Assembly: GCF_001423125.1 (NCBI RefSeq)
Contig: NZ_LMNW01000012.1
Location: forward strand, 124,656 to 188,655
Reading direction: 5' to 3'
Origin: Duganella sp. Leaf126
Lineage (GTDB): Bacteria; Pseudomonadota; Gammaproteobacteria; Burkholderiales; Burkholderiaceae_D
Length of the DNA: 64,000 nt
The position numbers were made by a program, and so were the translations under genes. Of this stretch, positions 1 to 8,710 are shown in pieces (within the stretch, counting starts at the first letter, position 1; the number at the start of each line of letters is the position of its first letter). The notes beneath the pieces are model-generated. The model saw only the letters and a list, made by a program, of their open reading frames with translations, made no database searches and was not told the DNA's origin.

Positions 1-1641
1 GGCGAATGCCTCGTTGCGCACCTTCAGCCCTTGCAGCAGCGGCAGGTCGTGCAGGCGCGTGATGAAGCGCAGGATCGAGGTCGTATCGTAGAAGCTGTGA
101 TCGACCTGGCCCTTCTTCGCAAACGGCGAGACCACGATGGCCGGAATGCGCGAGCCCGGACCCCAGCGGTCGCCTTTCGGCGGCGCCACGTGGTCCCACC
201 AGCCGCCGTTCTCGTCGAAGGTGATCACCACCACCATATTGCTCCACTGCGGCGACTTCTTCAGGTGCTCGATCACGTTGGCGATGTGGGCGTCGCCGGA
301 CTCGATGTCCGAGTAGCCGGCGTGCAGGTTCAGATTCCCCTGCGGCTTGTAGAACGTCACGGCCGGCAGCTTGCCTGCCACGGCGGCAGCGATGAACTTG
401 TTCGAGATCGGACTGTCGCCGAGGCCGCCATCGCGCAGGTGTTCCGCACGCGCGGCGGTGCCGGGCGCGAACTGCTTGAAGTAATTGAACGGCTGGTGGT
501 GGAACTGGAAGTTCGGCTTGCTGCCGCCGCCCTTGCTGTCGAGCGCCGCCTGCCAGCCGCCGCCATACCAGGCCCAGCTCACGCCCTTGCGCGAGAGCAG
601 GTCGCCGATGGTGTCGTAGGTTTGCGGCGGCAGCGTGTTGGCGTCGGCCGGATCGGCCGCCAGCGGATCGCCGTTGTAGGCGGGGCGGATGTAGCTGGGC
701 TGGTACGGCGGCGCCATGGTGTTGACCACGTAGCCGTCCGGCGTGATGGCGCCATCGTTGACGTAATGGGGCTTGCCGTCGAGCGCAGACTTGGGCGAGT
801 CCGGCGCGACGGCCAGGCGCACGCCTTGCGGGCCGTCTTCCAGCACCGCGATCTTCTTTTTGGCGGCCGTCTCGGCGGCATTGAAATACTCGTTGGCGCG
901 GCCCGTGATCAGGAACTGGTGGTTCATGTACGAACCGCCGAAGGCCGCCATGAAGAAGTTGTCGCACAGCGTGTACTGCAGCGCGATCTGCCACAGGTTG
1001 AGATTCTTCGAGGTCTCGCCGTAGCGGCCCATGACCAGGCCGCCGCTGTCGGCCCAGGCGGCAAAACCGTCGTTCTTGCCGCCGTTGATCTGCATCTGGT
1101 TGTTATAGAAGCGGTGCACGAGGTCGCGCGTGACGATCGCCTCGGGCAGCGGTTTGCCGGCGGCGTCGCTCAGTTTGAACGGCGCATTGGGCAGGCCGGA
1201 AATCTGGTCTTCCTTGATCAGGTAATCGGTGCCGCCGATATTCTGCTGCTCGGGCACCATGCCGCCCCAGACCTTGGGCAGCGTGGCCAGCACCGAACCA
1301 TCGCGGTCGCGCTGCACGTAGGCAGCGGCCGGCACCTCGGACAGCGGCTTGGCGGTGCCGGGGAAATTGGCAAACAGGTTGTTGAAGCTGCGGTTTTCGA
1401 GATAGATCACGACCACGTTCTTGACGTTGGCCTTGAGCTTGGCGTCCAGCGAGCCCTTGCTGGCGGCGTTGGCGCCGTTACCCTTGGCGGGGCTGGTCGC
1501 CGCGTCGGCCATCATCGGCAGGGTCGTGGCGATGCCGGTGGCGGCGACTGCCTGAAAAATGCGCCGGCGCGACGGGCTGGCAGGCGCGTCCTGCTGCGCT
1601 GCCGAGTGTGCTGGTCCCAGTTGCTTGTCCTGATCGTTCAC
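1..1641 (-). CDS. Tat-exported acid phosphatase / phospholipase C family phosphoesterase, 3' end outside window
   Basis: The reading frame covers 547 codons and runs off the left edge, so the C-terminus is missing. It starts at a GTG preceded by a good GGAAGGAG ribosome site six bases upstream. Residues 24-48 form a twin-arginine signal (SRRRIF followed by an Ala/Thr-rich hydrophobic stretch ending near ADAA), so the folded enzyme should go to the periplasm through Tat. The phosphoesterase signature ENRSFNNLF lies at residues 82-90. Further on are GDAHIANVIEHL and FDENGGWWDHVAPP, the metal-binding motifs of the AcpA/PlcC family, which hydrolyses phosphomonoesters or phospholipid head groups. 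The sequence does not separate acid phosphatase from phospholipase C; overall similarity to AcpA-type proteins makes phosphatase more likely. It is separated from the tRNA upstream by a terminator. Confidence 0.85.
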   Translation of the reverse strand, partial: MNDQDKQLGPAHSAAQQDAPASPSRRRIFQAVAATGIATTLPMMADAATSPAKGNGANAASKGSLDAKLKANVKNVVVIYLENRSFNNLFANFPGTAKPLSEVPAAAYVQRDRDGSVLATLPKVWGGMVPEQQNIGGTDYLIKEDQISGLPNAPFKLSDAAGKPLPEAIVTRDLVHRFYNNQMQINGGKNDGFAAWADSGGLVMGRYGETSKNLNLWQIALQYTLCDNFFMAAFGGSYMNHQFLITGRANEYFNAAETAAKKKIAVLEDGPQGVRLAVAPDSPKSALDGKPHYVNDGAITPDGYVVNTMAPPYQPSYIRPAYNGDPLAADPADANTLPPQTYDTIGDLLSRKGVSWAWYGGGWQAALDSKGGGSKPNFQFHHQPFNYFKQFAPGTAARAEHLRDGGLGDSPISNKFIAAAVAGKLPAVTFYKPQGNLNLHAGYSDIESGDAHIANVIEHLKKSPQWSNMVVVITFDENGGWWDHVAPPKGDRWGPGSRIPAIVVSPFAKKGQVDHSFYDTTSILRFITRLHDLPLLQGLKVRNEAFA

Positions 1642-1793
1642 CGTGCGCTCCTTCCAGTTGCTGAAAGCAGCGATTGTGACAGTTTTGCGGTGGTTTGGAT
1701 ATGTGCGGAAGGCATCGTGAGGAGGCATGCCGGGTCAGGCGCCGACCATGCGGGCCGCATCGCATCGCCTCGCCGGCGCAGGGTTCCCAGATG

Positions 1794-1832
1794 CAAAAAA
1801 ACCGTTGATTTCCTGAAGAAAATCAACGGTTT
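1794..1832 (-). terminator. Intrinsic terminator downstream of the initiator tRNA
   Basis: A perfect 12-bp stem (1800-1811 pairing with 1820-1831) with an 8-base loop is followed on the minus strand by a run of T residues. It lies directly 3' of the tRNA and would end its transcript before the phosphatase gene. Confidence 0.8.
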
Positions 1833-1840
1833 GCCGTATC

Positions 1841-1917
1841 TGGTTGCGGGGACAGGATTTGAACCTGTGACCTTCGGGTTATGAGCCCGACGAGCTGCCA
1901 GACTGCTCCACCCCGCG
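1841..1917 (-). tRNA. tRNA-Met (CAT), initiator type
   Basis: 77 nucleotides on the minus strand with a full cloverleaf. The anticodon CAT sits in the loop closed by GGGCT/AACCC, the T arm carries GGTTCAAATCC, and the 3' CCA is encoded. The acceptor begins CGCGGGG and ends CCCCGCAACCA, giving the unpaired C1-A72 position typical of bacterial initiator tRNA. The three G-C pairs at the base of the anticodon stem also fit tRNA-fMet. A rho-independent terminator follows. Confidence 0.95.
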
Positions 1918-1990
1918 TCTGAGACATAGATTATATACAGGTTCAGCCAAGGATGCAAGCGCCAGGCCGAAGTTTGCTTTATCTCAATGA

Positions 1991-3160
1991 TCAGGCCGCT
2001 GCCAGGCGCCACAACGACGTCACTTCGGCGGCGCGGGCCTTGTGCAGCGGATCGCTGGCGTCGGCCGCGCGCGGGTGGGTCGGGCGCACGTCGCTGCGAT
2101 CGACCACCTTCAGGCCGGCGTCGGCGATCCAGCGCAGCAGTTCGGCGCGCGGACGCAGGCCCAGGTGTTCGGCCAGGTCGGACAGGATCAGCCAGCCTTC
2201 ACCGCCCGGTGTCAGGTGGTCCTTGAGGCCCGACAGGAAGCCGCGCAGCATGCGGCTGTCCGGGTCGTACACGGCGTGCTCGATGGCCGAACTCGGACGG
2301 GCCGGCACCCAGGGCGGGTTGCACACGACCAGCGCTGCGCGTCCTTCGGGGAACAGGTCGGCCACGCGCAGCTCGACCTGCTGCTCAAGTTGCAGGCGGT
2401 GGATGTTCTCCCTCGCGCAGCTCAGGGCGCGCTGGTCCTGGTCGGTACCGATCACGCGCGCGACGCCGCGCTGCGCCAGCACGGCCGACAGCACGCCGGT
2501 ACCGACGCCGATGTCGAACGCCAGCGACGTATCGGCCGGCAGCGGCGCCTCGGCCACCAGCTGCACGTATTCGCCGCGCACCGGCGAGAACACGCCGTAG
2601 TACGGGTGGATGCGCGCACCGAGCGCCGCGATCTCGACGCCGGTGCGGCGCCATTCGTGGGCGCCGATCACGCCAAGCAGTTCGCGCAGCGAGGCCACGA
2701 ACGGCACCTCGAAGCGGCCGTAGGCTTCGTTACAGGCCAGCTGCACGTCCGGCGCGCGCCGCAGCGGCAGCGTGTAACCGTCTTCGAGCGGCAGCAGCAG
2801 CATGGCCAGCGTGCGGGCGCGCTGCGACTGGGCCTGGCGATGCAGGTGGAACGCCTCGGTGGGCGTGGCGGGCGCCTTGGCCGGCCTGGCTTTCTTGGCC
2901 GGCTTGCCCTTGTGGTCGGCGCGGCGCGCCATCGCCTGCAGCAGCTGGCGCGCATTCTGGAAGTCGCCGCGCCACAGCAGGGCCGTGCCCTCGCACGCCA
3001 GGCGGTATGCCTGGTCGGCGTTGGTGCGGTCGTCGGCGACGACCACGCGTTTCGGCGGCGGCATGCCGGCCTCTGAGCGCCAGCGGGCACTGTGCTGCAC
3101 GCCGTTTTCTTCCCAGTGGATCTGTGGTGGCGTCGGGGTGGCTGAGGGGGTAACGAACAT
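1991..3160 (-). CDS. Class I SAM-dependent methyltransferase (RsmC/PrmC-like)
   Basis: 389 residues. The chosen ATG gives MFVTPSATP; a longer frame to 3244 exists but its extra 28 residues look non-coding. The N-terminal half (residues 1-190) contains a basic Lys/Ala/Pro linker. The methyltransferase fold is C-terminal: SAM motif I DIGVGTG near residue 216, acidic motif II (GTDQD), and the catalytic-loop motif NPPW near 280, typical of enzymes that methylate exocyclic or amide nitrogens of rRNA, DNA or protein glutamine. The substrate cannot be read from sequence. No clear Shine-Dalgarno precedes the start. A terminator lies about 85 bases upstream of it. Confidence 0.8.
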   Translation of the reverse strand: MFVTPSATPTPPQIHWEENGVQHSARWRSEAGMPPPKRVVVADDRTNADQAYRLACEGTALLWRGDFQNARQLLQAMARRADHKGKPAKKARPAKAPATPTEAFHLHRQAQSQRARTLAMLLLPLEDGYTLPLRRAPDVQLACNEAYGRFEVPFVASLRELLGVIGAHEWRRTGVEIAALGARIHPYYGVFSPVRGEYVQLVAEAPLPADTSLAFDIGVGTGVLSAVLAQRGVARVIGTDQDQRALSCARENIHRLQLEQQVELRVADLFPEGRAALVVCNPPWVPARPSSAIEHAVYDPDSRMLRGFLSGLKDHLTPGGEGWLILSDLAEHLGLRPRAELLRWIADAGLKVVDRSDVRPTHPRAADASDPLHKARAAEVTSLWRLAAA

Positions 3161-3242
3161 GGCGGACGATCGGTAAAAGTGATGGGGGAGCAGCGACGCA
3201 GGCGCTGATGCTGGCGCTGGAGAGATCACGCACAGGTAACGC

Positions 3243-3280
3243 AAAAAAACGCCGGTGACGCATGGCGTTCATCCGGCGTT
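3243..3280 (-). terminator. Intrinsic terminator for the DUF5610 gene
   Basis: An 8-bp GC-rich stem (AACGCCGG at 3248-3255 pairing with CCGGCGTT at 3273-3280) is followed on the minus strand by a T run (the A tract at 3243-3249). It lies about 120 bases past the stop of the DUF5610 gene. The rest of the 3161-3396 gap shows nothing recognisable. Confidence 0.65.
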
Positions 3281-3396
3281 GTGGGCACGTGCCGCTGCTA
3301 CGGGGGCGTATTATAACTTGCAGCCCGGGTGAAGGTTATGGGTGCATTCTCGGTTACGGCCGCGATGGCAAGCGCGTGTGCCGCCGCGGGAGCATC

Positions 3397-4332
3397 CTAG
3401 GTCGCGGCTTTCGATGGCGTTGCCGTTGCCGTCTCGGCGCCGGTCGCCGCGTCGGTCGCAGCGGGCGCCGGCGCTGCGGTAGCCGCATCGGGCGCGGCCT
3501 TGACCGGCATGGTGACGTCGTCCGCCGGCGCCAGCTCGCCGTAAGCGGCGGCCGATTTGGCCTTGTCGGCAGCCGACGGAGCGGTATAGGTGTCGCTGTG
3601 CTTGCTGTCGACCAGGTTGAGCAGGCGCAGCGACAGGCCGCGCAAGGTGTTGCGGTCGATATTGTCGCCGGTCTGGTCGGACCGGTCGCCATTGGTGGCC
3701 AGGGCCGACTGCAGGTCGCGGCCGATCAGCTGGAACAGGTCGGCCAGCGTGCCCGGGAAATCGATGTTCGGCACCTTGACGGTGGGCAGGTCGGACGGGT
3801 TGCCATTCTGCGGTGTGGCGTCGGCCTTGTCGGCGCCCGGCTTGCCGGTCTGGCTGCCGGCAGCGGCGCTGAGCTGTGCGTCGTATTTGACTTCCACTTC
3901 GAAGTCGAACTTGCGGCCATCGGCAGTAGTGATGGTGCCCTTGCCGATGAAGTGGGCGCTGTCGGTCAGGCTCAAGCCGGCCAGCGTGCGCACGCCGTTG
4001 GCGTCCGACGTGCGCTGCACGCCCACCGCGTAGCTCGACGACGCTTCCAGGCTGGCCGAATCGAAGTCGATGGTGGCGCCCTTGGCGTCGTCGCCGAACA
4101 GCGCCTGGGTGAAGCTGCTGACGAAATCCTGCGCAAAATCGACGGTGGCGTTGCCCAGCGACGCCACCCGCTGCTGCATGTCGAGCGCATTGTTCGACAG
4201 CCTGGACAAGGAAGATGCCTCGCCCGTCTTTTGCGTGGCAGGGCTGTTGGCAGACTTGCCCTCGGTCCGGGGGCTGGCGGGATAATAGTTCGCCGGCAGA
4301 TTGCGGGCGCCGAGTGCGGGAATGTTGGCCAT
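3397..4332 (-). CDS. DUF5610 domain-containing protein
   Basis: 311 residues, beginning MANIPALGARN. The N-terminal 60 residues are polar and low-complexity. The middle part (about 60-190) carries the motif IGKGTITTADGRKFDFEVEV, which I associate with DUF5610 proteins of environmental beta- and gammaproteobacteria. The C-terminus is an Ala/Thr/Pro-rich disordered tail. There is no signal peptide or membrane segment. The function is unknown; related genes tend to occur beside motility or surface genes, but nothing here supports a role. It lies between the methyltransferase and a small Cys-rich protein, all on the minus strand. Confidence 0.7.
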   Translation of the reverse strand: MANIPALGARNLPANYYPASPRTEGKSANSPATQKTGEASSLSRLSNNALDMQQRVASLGNATVDFAQDFVSSFTQALFGDDAKGATIDFDSASLEASSSYAVGVQRTSDANGVRTLAGLSLTDSAHFIGKGTITTADGRKFDFEVEVKYDAQLSAAAGSQTGKPGADKADATPQNGNPSDLPTVKVPNIDFPGTLADLFQLIGRDLQSALATNGDRSDQTGDNIDRNTLRGLSLRLLNLVDSKHSDTYTAPSAADKAKSAAAYGELAPADDVTMPVKAAPDAATAAPAPAATDAATGAETATATPSKAAT

Positions 4333-4409
4333 GGCAGCTTCCGTTTGATAATACTTCTATAACGGTCGGACTTTTCGGAACTTGAGGGTTTGCCGTTTAA
4401 CTAATATTG

Positions 4410-4619
4410 TCAGTGATGGTGGGTCCAGCCTTCCGGTGCAGCCAGGTAGGAGGCCACGGCATCTTTCTGGCCGATCGCGTGATGCTTGACTTCGCCGCAT
4501 GCGCAGACGCCCAGGTAGGGCTGGATGTGCGAGCAGGCCGACACTTTTTGCAGGCGGACCTGGACGGCCTTGGCGCACTTGGCGCATTTGAAGGTGAGGG
4601 TGCGTGGTGCTTTTAACAT
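4410..4619 (-). CDS. Small zinc-ribbon-like protein
   Basis: 69 residues from the ATG giving MLKAPRTLTFKC. Two Cys pairs are visible: CAKC near residue 10 and, further on, CSH then CAC. With His near the C-terminus they could form one zinc site. The protein ends in His residues. The start at 4619 is preferred over 4655 because the extra 12 residues look like leader DNA; neither start has a strong ribosome site. The function is unknown. It lies directly downstream of sbcC on the same strand with a 60-base gap. Confidence 0.55.
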   Translation of the reverse strand: MLKAPRTLTFKCAKCAKAVQVRLQKVSACSHIQPYLGVCACGEVKHHAIGQKDAVASYLAAPEGWTHHH

Positions 4620-4681
4620 GAAGAATCCGTACAGGTTAGAAGAAGGGCGGGCCAAAGGCGCGATTTTATCACCGCGCCCCG

Positions 4682-7600
4682 TTACACCACGCTGATCGAG
4701 CTGCGCCCGCCGGCTGCGGGCTGCACCAGGATCTTGGTCGAAATCCGCTCCGTCATCTCCTGCACGTGCGAAATCACGCCCACCTTGCGGCCCATCGCCT
4801 GCAGGCCGTCCAGCGCATCCATCGCCACCCGCAGCGTGTCGGCGTCCAGGCTGCCGAAGCCCTCGTCGATGAACAGCGATTCCACCCGCACCCGGTTGGA
4901 CGACAGCGAGGCCAGTCCCAGCGCCAGCGCCAGCGACACCAGGAACGATTCGCCGCCCGACAGCGAATGCACCGAGCGCATTTCGCCGCCCATGTCCTGG
5001 TCGCGCACCAGCAGCGCCAGCGACGGGCTGGCCGGGTTCTGGATCCGTTCGAGCTGGTAGCGGCGCGACAGGTGGTGCAGGTGGGCGTTGGCGTAACCGA
5101 GCAGCACGTCCAGCGTGAACTGCTGGGCGTAGTTGCGGAATTTCTTGCCATCGGCCGAGCCGATCAGATCGCTCATGCGCGACCAGCGCTGCTCGATTGC
5201 CTCCTGCCGCGCGATCTCGGCCAGCATCGATTGCGCAGCATGGCGCTTGGCGTCGTCCTGCGCCAGCACCAGCTGGATGGCGGCCAGGCGGTCCTGGGCA
5301 GCCTGGCGCTGGCCCGCCAGGGCGTCGAGGGCGGCGGTCAGCAACGGTATCGGTGCGGCAGGCGTCGCGCTGGCGTCGGCCGGCGCAGCATCCGCAGCGA
5401 ATGGCGCCGCGCTGGCGGCAGCGGCCGGTCCGGTAAAGACCTTCGCGCCTGCCGCAGCTCCCGGCCCTGGGCGCGGCGGCGTTCCCGGCACCGTCCCCGC
5501 CTCTGGGCGGGCATGCGTTGGCGGCACACCCTGCGGCGCTGGCAGGGTCGCGGATAAAGCCGCAGGTTCAGCCACAGGTTCAGGCACCGTCAAGATGGCC
5601 GGCGTCAGCGCCGGCGGCGCCGCCAGCTGGTGTTGCGCGCGCTGGCGCTGGCGTTCGGCCAGCACCGTGGCGGCGTGGTCGGCGGCGCGGTCGATGGCAG
5701 CCAGCGCTGCGCGTTCGGTCTCGATGGCGGCGGCCGGCTGCGCCAGCAGCGCATGCAGCTGGTCGAGCGCGTCGATGCCGGCCTGCGGCTGGTGGTGCCG
5801 GAAGTCGGACAGCCACTGCACCAGCCGCTGCTGCGCGGTAGCGGCCGCCATGCGCAGCGCCGCCAGGCGCTGGCCGGTCTGGGCGTGGCCTTCCTCGGCG
5901 CGCACGCGCGCCTGGGCCGCCAGTTGCGCTTCGTGCTGGCGGTTGGCCAGCAGTGCGCGCGCCTGCTCGATGGCGCCGGCCAGCTGGCGCTCTACCGCCG
6001 CTACTTCGCGTCCGTTCCACAGCGCCATGCGCTGCGCCTGGGTTTCGCCGAGGGTGGCGTCGGCCTGGGCATACGCGTGGCGCAGACGCAGCGCGTCTTC
6101 GCCGGCGCGGTTGACGGCGTCGTGCAGCGTGTTCAGGTCGATATCGAAGGCGGCCAGCGCCGCGCTGCGCTGCGCATGCGTGTCGCGTTGCGCCAGCCAT
6201 TGCCGGCTTTCGGCCTGGCGCGCCGCGTGGAAGCGGTCCGGCGCTGCGCGCCAGGCATCCTTCCAGCCCTCGTTGGCCAGGTCGCCGCCGTCGCTGCCCG
6301 AAAATGCCGGGTCCAGGTCCGACAGCAGATCGGCCAGGGCCGCCGTCACCTCGCTGCGCTGCGCTTCCAGCGCTTTGGCTTCGGCGCTTGCCTGCGCCAG
6401 CGCGGTGCTGGCCTGGGCCACGGTATCGTGCAGCTGTTTCAGTTCGGCGGCGGCCGCTTCGTAGGCTGCCTGCTCCTGGTCGCGCGTGGTGCGCGCCGCG
6501 TGCAGTGCGCGGTCCTGCCGTTCGATCGCCTGCAGGTTGGCGCGCGCCTTGTCCAGTTCAGCCGCGAACCACGCCCGGCGCAGCTGCGCTGCCGGTGGCG
6601 GGGCGGCGCTGTCGGCAGCCAGCAGCGGATGGTCGCGCCAGGCGGCGCTGGCGCGCGCCAGCGCCTGCGCCACGGTGTCGGCTTCCGCGGTCAGCGCCTG
6701 CAAGCGGTCGCTGCTGGCCTCGAGGGTGGCGCGCTGCGCGGCCTGCTGGCCGGTATTGGCGTCGAGCGCGTGGCGGCAGCGCGCCACCTCGGCTTGCAGG
6801 CTGCCCAGCATGCCCTGCACGGCCGGGTCGTTGTGACGGTAAGGATGGTCGTGCGCGCCGCACACGGGACATGGCGTGTCGTCGCTGAGCGCTGCGCGCA
6901 GCGCTTCCACGGTGGCGCCCGACGCCGCGTGCGCGAGCATCAGCGAGCGCTCGGCCTGGGCCAGGGCGGCGGCCAGGCCGCCACTGTCCTGCGCTGCGGC
7001 TGCCAGCGATTGCCTGGCGCTGGCGATGGCCGCCTGCAGCTGCTCGCGCTCGGTCTCGAGCTGGGCCTGGCGCTGCTGGTGCGCGTCGAGCTCGAACCAC
7101 AGCCGTTCGCCGCTGGCCAGGCTTTCCCGGTGCTGCTGCCAGCCGCTGCGCGCACTGTGTAGCTGTTCGGGGTCGAAGCCGGCCAGCGCCTGGGCGGCGT
7201 CCTGGCGCCGCGCTTCCAGCGTGGCCAGCACCGTTTGCGACGTGGCCAGGCGTTCCGCTGCCTGCGCGGCGTCGTCGCGATGGGCCTGGGCGGTACGCTG
7301 CACCCGCGCCAGCTGCTGGTTCAGGCGCTCGGCCTGTCCGGCAGCCTGACCGGCCTGCCCGAACAGGACGTCCCAGCGCTCCCACGATTGCGCCAGGGTT
7401 TGCCACTGGCCGTGCTGCGCCAGCCAGGTGGCGCCGCTGGCCACCTGCGCTTCCAGGCGGCGGCGTTCGTCCTGCTGCGCCTGCAGCGCAGCCCTGGCCG
7501 TGGCTTCGGCGCGATCGGCCTGTTCGCAGGCCTGCGCCGCCTGACGCCAGGCGGGCAGCATCGCCTTCACGCGGGCGTCGAGCGCCTTGGCCTGGTCCAG

Positions 7601-8710
7601 TTGCGGGCCGGCTGCGCGCTGCGCCGTTTCCGCCGCCTGCAGCGCAATGGCGGCCTGCTGCTGACCGGCGTCGGCGCGCGCCAGCTGCTGCGCGGCGTCG
7701 TTCATGGCCTGGGCGCCGTCGGCCAGCGCCGTCGCGGTGGCGGCGATGTCGGCCTCGATGCGGTCCACTTCGGCGGCCAGCGGCCGCGCCGCCTGAACCG
7801 CCACGAGGTGGGCCAGGGCGGTGCGGCGCGGCGCCGATGCTGCGATGTCCGTTGCCGCCTGCGCGCAGGCCTCGCCTGCGGCCAGCTCGTCGCGTTCCAG
7901 CTGCGCCGCCTGGCGATGCCAGCGCAGCTGCTGTTCCAGATCGGCCTTGCGCTGTTCCAGCGCCTGCAGCGCCTCGGCAGCGCCGGCCGCCTGCGCTTCG
8001 GCCGATATCCGTTCGTCGTTCGACAGCGGCTTCTGGTCGGCCAGGCGGGCGTTGAGTTTTTGCAGCGCCTGCTGTTCGAGCTTGGCGCGCTCGAACGCGC
8101 GCATCGAGATCTCGGTATAGACCGTGCTGCCGGTCAGCGTTTCCAGCAGTTCGCCGCGCTCGTTGTCCTCGGATTTGAGGAAGGCGGAAAACTCGTTCTG
8201 CGCCAGCAGCACCGCGCGCGTAAACTGCTCGAACGACAGGCCGATGCGCCGCTCGATTTCGCCCTTGACCTCGGTCTTGGTCGCGCCGATCGCCTGCAGC
8301 GCCGGCAGCAGGTGCAAGCTCATCGCGGTCGGCTGCAGCGCGCCTTCCACCCGCGTGCGCGAGCGGCGCACGCTCCAGCGCGCGCGGTACGAGGCGCCGT
8401 CGTTGCCGATGAAATCGACCTCGGCGTAGCCGTCCGCCGTGCCGCGCCGCAGCAGCGTGCGCGTATCCTGGGTGGAGACGGTTTCGCTGCCGACGTCGGC
8501 CAGCATGCTGCGCCCGGACACCTTGAGCAGGCGCGGCGTGTCGTCGTACAGCGCCAGGCACAGTGCGTCGAGCAGGGTGCTCTTGCCGGCGCCGGTGGGG
8601 CCGCTGATGGCAAACAGGCCGGTCGAGGCGAGCGGCTCCTGCTCGAAGTCCACGGAAAATTCGCCGGCCAGCGACGCCAGGTTCTTGCCACCGATACGCA
8701 GTATCCTCAT
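4682..8710 (-). CDS. sbcC: Exonuclease SbcC, ATPase subunit with zinc hook
   Basis: 1342 residues. With SbcD it forms the bacterial Mre11-Rad50-type nuclease that opens hairpins and processes double-strand breaks. The Walker A motif GPTGAGKST is at about residue 38. A long coiled coil is interrupted by the zinc hook CPVCGAHDHP near residue 615. The ABC signature SLSGGESF and Walker B FIDEGFGSLD are near the C-terminus. The start overlaps the sbcD stop by ATGA, so the pair is translationally coupled. Odd point: residues about 1028-1123, in the returning coiled-coil arm, are a Pro/Ala-rich stretch that cannot be coiled coil; this makes the protein longer than E. coli SbcC (about 1050). The frame stays open to 10060 but the extra part is antisense to nothing real and overlaps sbcD. 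Confidence 0.95.
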   Translation of the reverse strand: MRILRIGGKNLASLAGEFSVDFEQEPLASTGLFAISGPTGAGKSTLLDALCLALYDDTPRLLKVSGRSMLADVGSETVSTQDTRTLLRRGTADGYAEVDFIGNDGASYRARWSVRRSRTRVEGALQPTAMSLHLLPALQAIGATKTEVKGEIERRIGLSFEQFTRAVLLAQNEFSAFLKSEDNERGELLETLTGSTVYTEISMRAFERAKLEQQALQKLNARLADQKPLSNDERISAEAQAAGAAEALQALEQRKADLEQQLRWHRQAAQLERDELAAGEACAQAATDIAASAPRRTALAHLVAVQAARPLAAEVDRIEADIAATATALADGAQAMNDAAQQLARADAGQQQAAIALQAAETAQRAAGPQLDQAKALDARVKAMLPAWRQAAQACEQADRAEATARAALQAQQDERRRLEAQVASGATWLAQHGQWQTLAQSWERWDVLFGQAGQAAGQAERLNQQLARVQRTAQAHRDDAAQAAERLATSQTVLATLEARRQDAAQALAGFDPEQLHSARSGWQQHRESLASGERLWFELDAHQQRQAQLETEREQLQAAIASARQSLAAAAQDSGGLAAALAQAERSLMLAHAASGATVEALRAALSDDTPCPVCGAHDHPYRHNDPAVQGMLGSLQAEVARCRHALDANTGQQAAQRATLEASSDRLQALTAEADTVAQALARASAAWRDHPLLAADSAAPPPAAQLRRAWFAAELDKARANLQAIERQDRALHAARTTRDQEQAAYEAAAAELKQLHDTVAQASTALAQASAEAKALEAQRSEVTAALADLLSDLDPAFSGSDGGDLANEGWKDAWRAAPDRFHAARQAESRQWLAQRDTHAQRSAALAAFDIDLNTLHDAVNRAGEDALRLRHAYAQADATLGETQAQRMALWNGREVAAVERQLAGAIEQARALLANRQHEAQLAAQARVRAEEGHAQTGQRLAALRMAAATAQQRLVQWLSDFRHHQPQAGIDALDQLHALLAQPAAAIETERAALAAIDRAADHAATVLAERQRQRAQHQLAAPPALTPAILTVPEPVAEPAALSATLPAPQGVPPTHARPEAGTVPGTPPRPGPGAAAGAKVFTGPAAAASAAPFAADAAPADASATPAAPIPLLTAALDALAGQRQAAQDRLAAIQLVLAQDDAKRHAAQSMLAEIARQEAIEQRWSRMSDLIGSADGKKFRNYAQQFTLDVLLGYANAHLHHLSRRYQLERIQNPASPSLALLVRDQDMGGEMRSVHSLSGGESFLVSLALALGLASLSSNRVRVESLFIDEGFGSLDADTLRVAMDALDGLQAMGRKVGVISHVQEMTERISTKILVQPAAGGRSSISVV

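Noticed and set aside
31..1884. 617-codon open frame on the plus strand
   Set aside because: It is antisense to the phosphatase gene and the tRNA; composition (Arg/Val/His-rich without motifs) is typical of shadow frames in high-GC DNA.
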